Part shown: piece after piece, positions 5,770-7,552 of the stretch
How positions within the stretch are numbered: position 1 is the stretch's first letter
How the letters are laid out: the number at the start of each line of letters is the position of its first letter
Source of the DNA: WHSM01 sp050701815
GTDB taxonomy: Bacteria; Actinomycetota; Actinomycetes; Mycobacteriales; Micromonosporaceae
Direction of reading: 5' to 3'
Assembly: GCA_050701815.1 (NCBI GenBank)
Contig: JBOGDL010000089.1
Coordinates: 1 to 7,552 of the forward strand
DNA: 7,552 nucleotides
Program-made: the position numbers and the translations under genes
Notes under the pieces: model-generated
Databases searched by the model: none
What the model was told of the DNA's origin: nothing
What the model saw: only the letters and a program-made list of their open reading frames with translations

Positions 5770-6048
5770 GTGCTGGGTGATGTGTACGTCTTCACTGAAC
5801 GTACGTATCAGAACTTGGCCAAACAGGGGATCAGTCCACTGCATGTGACGGACGTGCTCCACAGCAGGAGTCTCGTGCGACGGCACATCGGGGCGTCACT
5901 GCAGGTAGCTGGTCAGAACCGAGACGGGGAGTGGCTGGCGGTGGCGTTGATCGAGGGAGACGACGACGCCTACACCGTCATTTCGGCGCGGTGGCTGGAC
6001 AACGGGGAAGTCGCCGCGGTTGCTCGGATGAGAGGGGACGGGCGATGA
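5770..6048 (+). CDS. Small BrnT/DUF4258-like protein, probable toxin of a toxin-antitoxin pair
   Basis: A 92-residue soluble protein. It starts with a short strand and helix (VYVFTERTYQNLAKQGISPLHVTDVL, about 5-30, quoted in parts: TYQNLAKQGIS then HVTDVLHS). Alternating strands follow, RRHIGASLQVAG (37-48), GEWLAVALIEG (53-63) and AYTVISARWLDNGEV (67-81). The order helix, strand with His/Arg, strand, and the closing ISAR motif resemble BrnT and DUF4258 proteins of the RelE/ParE-like RNase toxin superfamily. Its stop overlaps the start of a ribbon-helix-helix gene as ATGA, and toxin-first order is the brnTA order. Start GTG 5770 is chosen because a -10 element ends seven bases before it; it has no ribosome binding site. 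Homology is by pattern only, and RNase activity is inferred. Confidence 0.65.
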   Translation: MLGDVYVFTERTYQNLAKQGISPLHVTDVLHSRSLVRRHIGASLQVAGQNRDGEWLAVALIEGDDDAYTVISARWLDNGEVAAVARMRGDGR

Positions 6049-6332
6049 GTAGGTCAGATGACGCGAGCGCCGCGCTGGAGGATAGGGATTGGTCCTCGGC
6101 GACGGTGGACCACAAACCCCGGGGCGCCACCGTGGTGCAGTCGGTGCGGATGTCGCGGGATCTTCTAGATCGGTTGTACGGAGAAGCCGACAGTCGGGGT
6201 GTCACACCCAGCGAATTGATCCGGGACCTGGTGGAGGTCGGGCTCTCCGAGCTCGATGAGGACACCACCATCACGATGCGGCTGTCCGACCTGCGTCGGG
6301 CGATCTCCAAGGTGGCTCACTCCGCGGCTTGA
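6045..6332 (+). CDS. Ribbon-helix-helix (CopG/BrnA-like) protein, probable antitoxin
   Basis: A 95-residue protein starting at ATG 6045, one base inside the previous gene (ATGA overlap), with AGGGG about seven bases upstream. The frame is open further upstream, but earlier starts lie inside the toxin-like gene and encode low-complexity Arg/Gly shadow sequence. The DNA-binding fold is clear: strand ATVVQSVRMS (28-37), helix DLLDRLYGEADSRG (39-52), then TPSELIRDLVEVGLSEL (54-70), the classic RHH second helix. The polar N-terminal 27 residues are probably disordered. After the RHH a segment TTITMRLSDLRRAISKVA (74-91) looks like another strand plus helix and may hold the toxin. Expected role: neutralise the partner and repress the operon as a dimer or higher oligomer. 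RHH call firm; antitoxin role inferred from context. Confidence 0.8.
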   Translation: MSRSDDASAALEDRDWSSATVDHKPRGATVVQSVRMSRDLLDRLYGEADSRGVTPSELIRDLVEVGLSELDEDTTITMRLSDLRRAISKVAHSAA

Positions 6333-6367
6333 GCCCGCCACTGGTTCGGCGCCGCCGGGGCCGCCGA

Positions 6368-6398
6368 CCGCAGCGGGCACTACGCGAGCCCGCTGCGG
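6368..6398. terminator. Perfect 11 bp stem hairpin between convergent genes (bidirectional terminator candidate)
   Basis: CCGCAGCGGGC (6368-6378), a nine-base loop, then GCCCGCTGCGG (6388-6398), with all 11 pairs matched and nearly all G-C. It lies 36 bases past the antitoxin-like gene and includes the stop codon (6380-6382) and last codons of the minus-strand epimerase gene. No T-run on either side, as is common in actinomycetes. Confidence 0.6.
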
Positions 6399-7321
6399 AA
6401 ACCTTCCCGCCAGCTGGGGTACGCCGGGGCCCAACCCAGCTCGGCTTTGGCTTTGGCGTTGGAGGAGCCCCTGATCTGGGTCATCAGCGACAGCCCGTGC
6501 TCGCCGAGCATCGGCTTGGCCAGCCAGCCGGGCAGTCGCAACGGCGGCTTCGCCCCGATCACGTCGGCCAGGTACGGCAGCCACGCCGCGACCGGCGCCG
6601 GCTCGTTGTCGACGATGTTGTAGACGCCTGACGCACCGCGTTCCACAGCGCAAACCGTGGCGCTGGCCGCGTCGTCGATGTGCACCATCGACCACACCCC
6701 GGCGCCACCGCCGACCACCGGCAGCTTGCGCTTCCTGATCATTTCCAGCAGGTCACCCCCGGCGCCGAGGCCGGTGCCGGGGCCGTAGAAAATGCCGTAC
6801 CGCAGCGCCAGGCCGGCCAGGCCCTTTGCGGCGGCCACCGCCTCTTCCAGGTGTTTTATCGCGGCCAAGGTGCGCTCCGAGCCGCGCGCCGGACGCGGAT
6901 CGACCGGCACGGTCTCGTCCTTGAGCCCGGCGCCGACACGTTCGTTGGTCCACCCGGTGAAGCTCTGGGCGATGAAACGCGTGGCGCCCGCGTCCTGCGC
7001 CGCGGCCAGCAGGTGGTCGCCGGCTTCGACGCGGAGCCGGTTGGTGACCGCGAATTCCTGGTCGAACTTCTTCGGGTTGCCGGCGCCTTTGAGCGCACTC
7101 AGCTGGTGTATCACCACGTCCGGTCTGGCGTGCCGTACCGCCCGCTCGACGGAGTGCCGGTCCAGGCCGTCCATTCGCACCGGGTCAGCGCCAGCGGCTG
7201 CCACCGCTGTCGCGCCGCTGGCGGTGTGGGCGCTGCCGGTCACCTGGTATCCGCGTGCCGTCAGCATCGGAACCAGTCGTCGCCCCAGCGCGCCACTCGC
7301 GCCGGCCACAAAGATTCGCAT
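6380..7321 (-). CDS. NAD(P)-binding epimerase/reductase-like protein (atypical extended SDR), ECF41-linked
   Basis: A 313-residue cytosolic protein with a Rossmann fold: RIFVAGASGALGRRLV (2-17) has the GxxGxxG nucleotide-binding loop (G7, G10, G13). VRMDGLDRHSVERAVRHARP (48-67) and DVVIHQLSAL (68-77) follow. LALRYGIFYGPGTG (171-184) and WSMVHIDDAASA (210-221) are typical of extended SDRs, as is GVYNIVDNEP (232-241). The YxxxK catalytic position reads L152-AAI-K156, so the Tyr is absent; the reaction is therefore unclear, and it could be a binding or atypical reductase subfamily. ATG 7321 is chosen over an upstream in-frame start at 7402 because AGGAGGAA lies just before it and the family begins at this residue. 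It is divergent from an ECF41-type sigma gene, and epimerase/oxidoreductase partners of this kind are the known targets of ECF41 factors. Confidence 0.87.
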   Translation of the reverse strand: MRIFVAGASGALGRRLVPMLTARGYQVTGSAHTASGATAVAAAGADPVRMDGLDRHSVERAVRHARPDVVIHQLSALKGAGNPKKFDQEFAVTNRLRVEAGDHLLAAAQDAGATRFIAQSFTGWTNERVGAGLKDETVPVDPRPARGSERTLAAIKHLEEAVAAAKGLAGLALRYGIFYGPGTGLGAGGDLLEMIRKRKLPVVGGGAGVWSMVHIDDAASATVCAVERGASGVYNIVDNEPAPVAAWLPYLADVIGAKPPLRLPGWLAKPMLGEHGLSLMTQIRGSSNAKAKAELGWAPAYPSWREGFRSGLA

Positions 7322-7330
7322 GATCGGGTT

Positions 7331-7336
7331 CCTCCT
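7331..7336 (-). promoter_or_regulatory. Ribosome binding site of the epimerase-like gene
   Basis: AGGAGG on the minus strand, nine bases before ATG 7321. It rejects the longer reading that would begin at 7402, which would also overlap the -10 element of the ECF promoter. Confidence 0.85.
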
Positions 7337-7394
7337 GGGTGTAGAGGGTGCGCTCGACCAAGATCGGCAGGACACCCCCGAGTCTGCTACGTCC

Positions 7395-7421
7395 GACGGC
7401 ACAGGGCCCCGGCTTGTGACA
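7395..7421 (-). promoter_or_regulatory. ECF41-type promoter of the epimerase-like gene
   Basis: On the minus strand TGTCACA (plus 7421-7415), 16 bases, then CGTC (plus 7398-7395). This matches the known ECF41 promoter motif: TGTCACA at -35 and CGTC at -10. It points to the epimerase gene and would give a leader of roughly 65 bases ending in a strong ribosome binding site. The adjacent divergent gene encodes an ECF41/SigJ-like sigma factor, which makes a chance match unlikely. Confidence 0.75.
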
Positions 7422-7445
7422 ACCGCACTGTGGTTGGGTGGGGCG

Positions 7446-7552
7446 GTGACCGACGTGGCAGGACTCCACGACGAACTGCGCCCGTTGATGTTCTCGATCG
7501 CCTATCGAATGCTGGGCAGCGTCGCGGAGGCGGAGGACGTGGTGCAGGAGGC
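7446..7552 (+). CDS. ECF sigma factor, ECF41/SigJ type, N-terminal fragment (3' end outside window)
   Basis: The first 35 complete codons of an RNA polymerase sigma factor. GTG 7446 (or GTG 7455) opens a frame reading LHDELRPLMFSIAYRML and then GSVAEAEDVVQEA. This is region 2.1-2.2, which binds core polymerase, in the form typical of ECF41/SigJ proteins, which carry a fused C-terminal SnoaL-like regulatory domain instead of a separate anti-sigma factor. That domain would lie outside the window and cannot be checked. The GGTGGGG before 7446 is a poor ribosome binding site. The gene is divergent from the epimerase-like gene, separated by 124 bases. Sigma-factor call is firm from the region 2 motif; subgroup assignment is supported by the adjacent promoter motif. 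Confidence 0.85.
   Translation, partial: MTDVAGLHDELRPLMFSIAYRMLGSVAEAEDVVQE

Noticed and set aside
5524..5886. 120-residue minus-strand frame upstream of the toxin-like gene
   Set aside because: Its end is Gly/Ala/Arg low complexity from the GCC repeats, its start lies antisense inside the toxin-like gene, and no ribosome binding site is seen.
7322..7402. 27-residue N-terminal extension of the epimerase-like protein
   Set aside because: A strong ribosome binding site and the family start are at 7321; the extension would begin within the ECF41 promoter.
1..7552. CRISPR array, insertion sequence, rRNA or attachment site
   Set aside because: No regularly spaced repeats, transposase motifs or rRNA-like sequence were seen on either strand.

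Overview
This is a GC-rich window with strong codon-position GC bias and frequent GTG/TTG starts. It also carries an F420-type flavin/deazaflavin oxidoreductase-family gene and an ECF41/SigJ-like sigma factor. Together these point to an actinomycete; a Micromonospora-like or related filamentous genus is plausible, but the genus cannot be fixed from the sequence.

Left part (1-3550, all plus strand): the C-terminal half of a major-facilitator exporter is followed, after a 202-base gap, by a YcaO-domain gene and a TfuA gene that overlap. YcaO plus TfuA is the pair known to convert peptide backbone amides to thioamides (methyl-coenzyme M reductase in methanogens, thioamitides and thiopeptides in bacteria). 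This looks like one edge of a thioamide-forming peptide natural-product locus with its exporter. No convincing precursor peptide gene is visible here; it may lie upstream of base 1 or elsewhere.

Middle part (3551-5444): a PPOX-type, probably F420- or flavin-dependent, small oxidoreductase (plus strand, TTG start with a very strong ribosome binding site) converges on a minus-strand pair. That pair is a LysE/RhtB-family exporter followed by a MarR-family regulator with a C-terminal four-cysteine cluster. A perfect 11+11 bp palindrome covers the MarR start codon and probable -10 element, which suggests autorepression of an essentially leaderless mRNA.

Right part (5445-7552): a 325-base intergenic region holds several inverted repeats. 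It leads into a two-gene module with an ATGA overlap: a small BrnT/DUF4258-like protein and a ribbon-helix-helix protein, best read as a toxin-antitoxin pair. It converges on a minus-strand atypical NAD(P)-binding epimerase/reductase, with a perfect 11 bp stem hairpin at the junction. Divergent from the epimerase is the 5' end of an ECF sigma factor of ECF41/SigJ type, cut by the window edge. The intergenic region contains, pointing at the epimerase, TGTCACA-N16-CGTC, which matches the promoter motif known for ECF41 sigma factors. The sigma factor and its target gene can therefore be linked from sequence alone.
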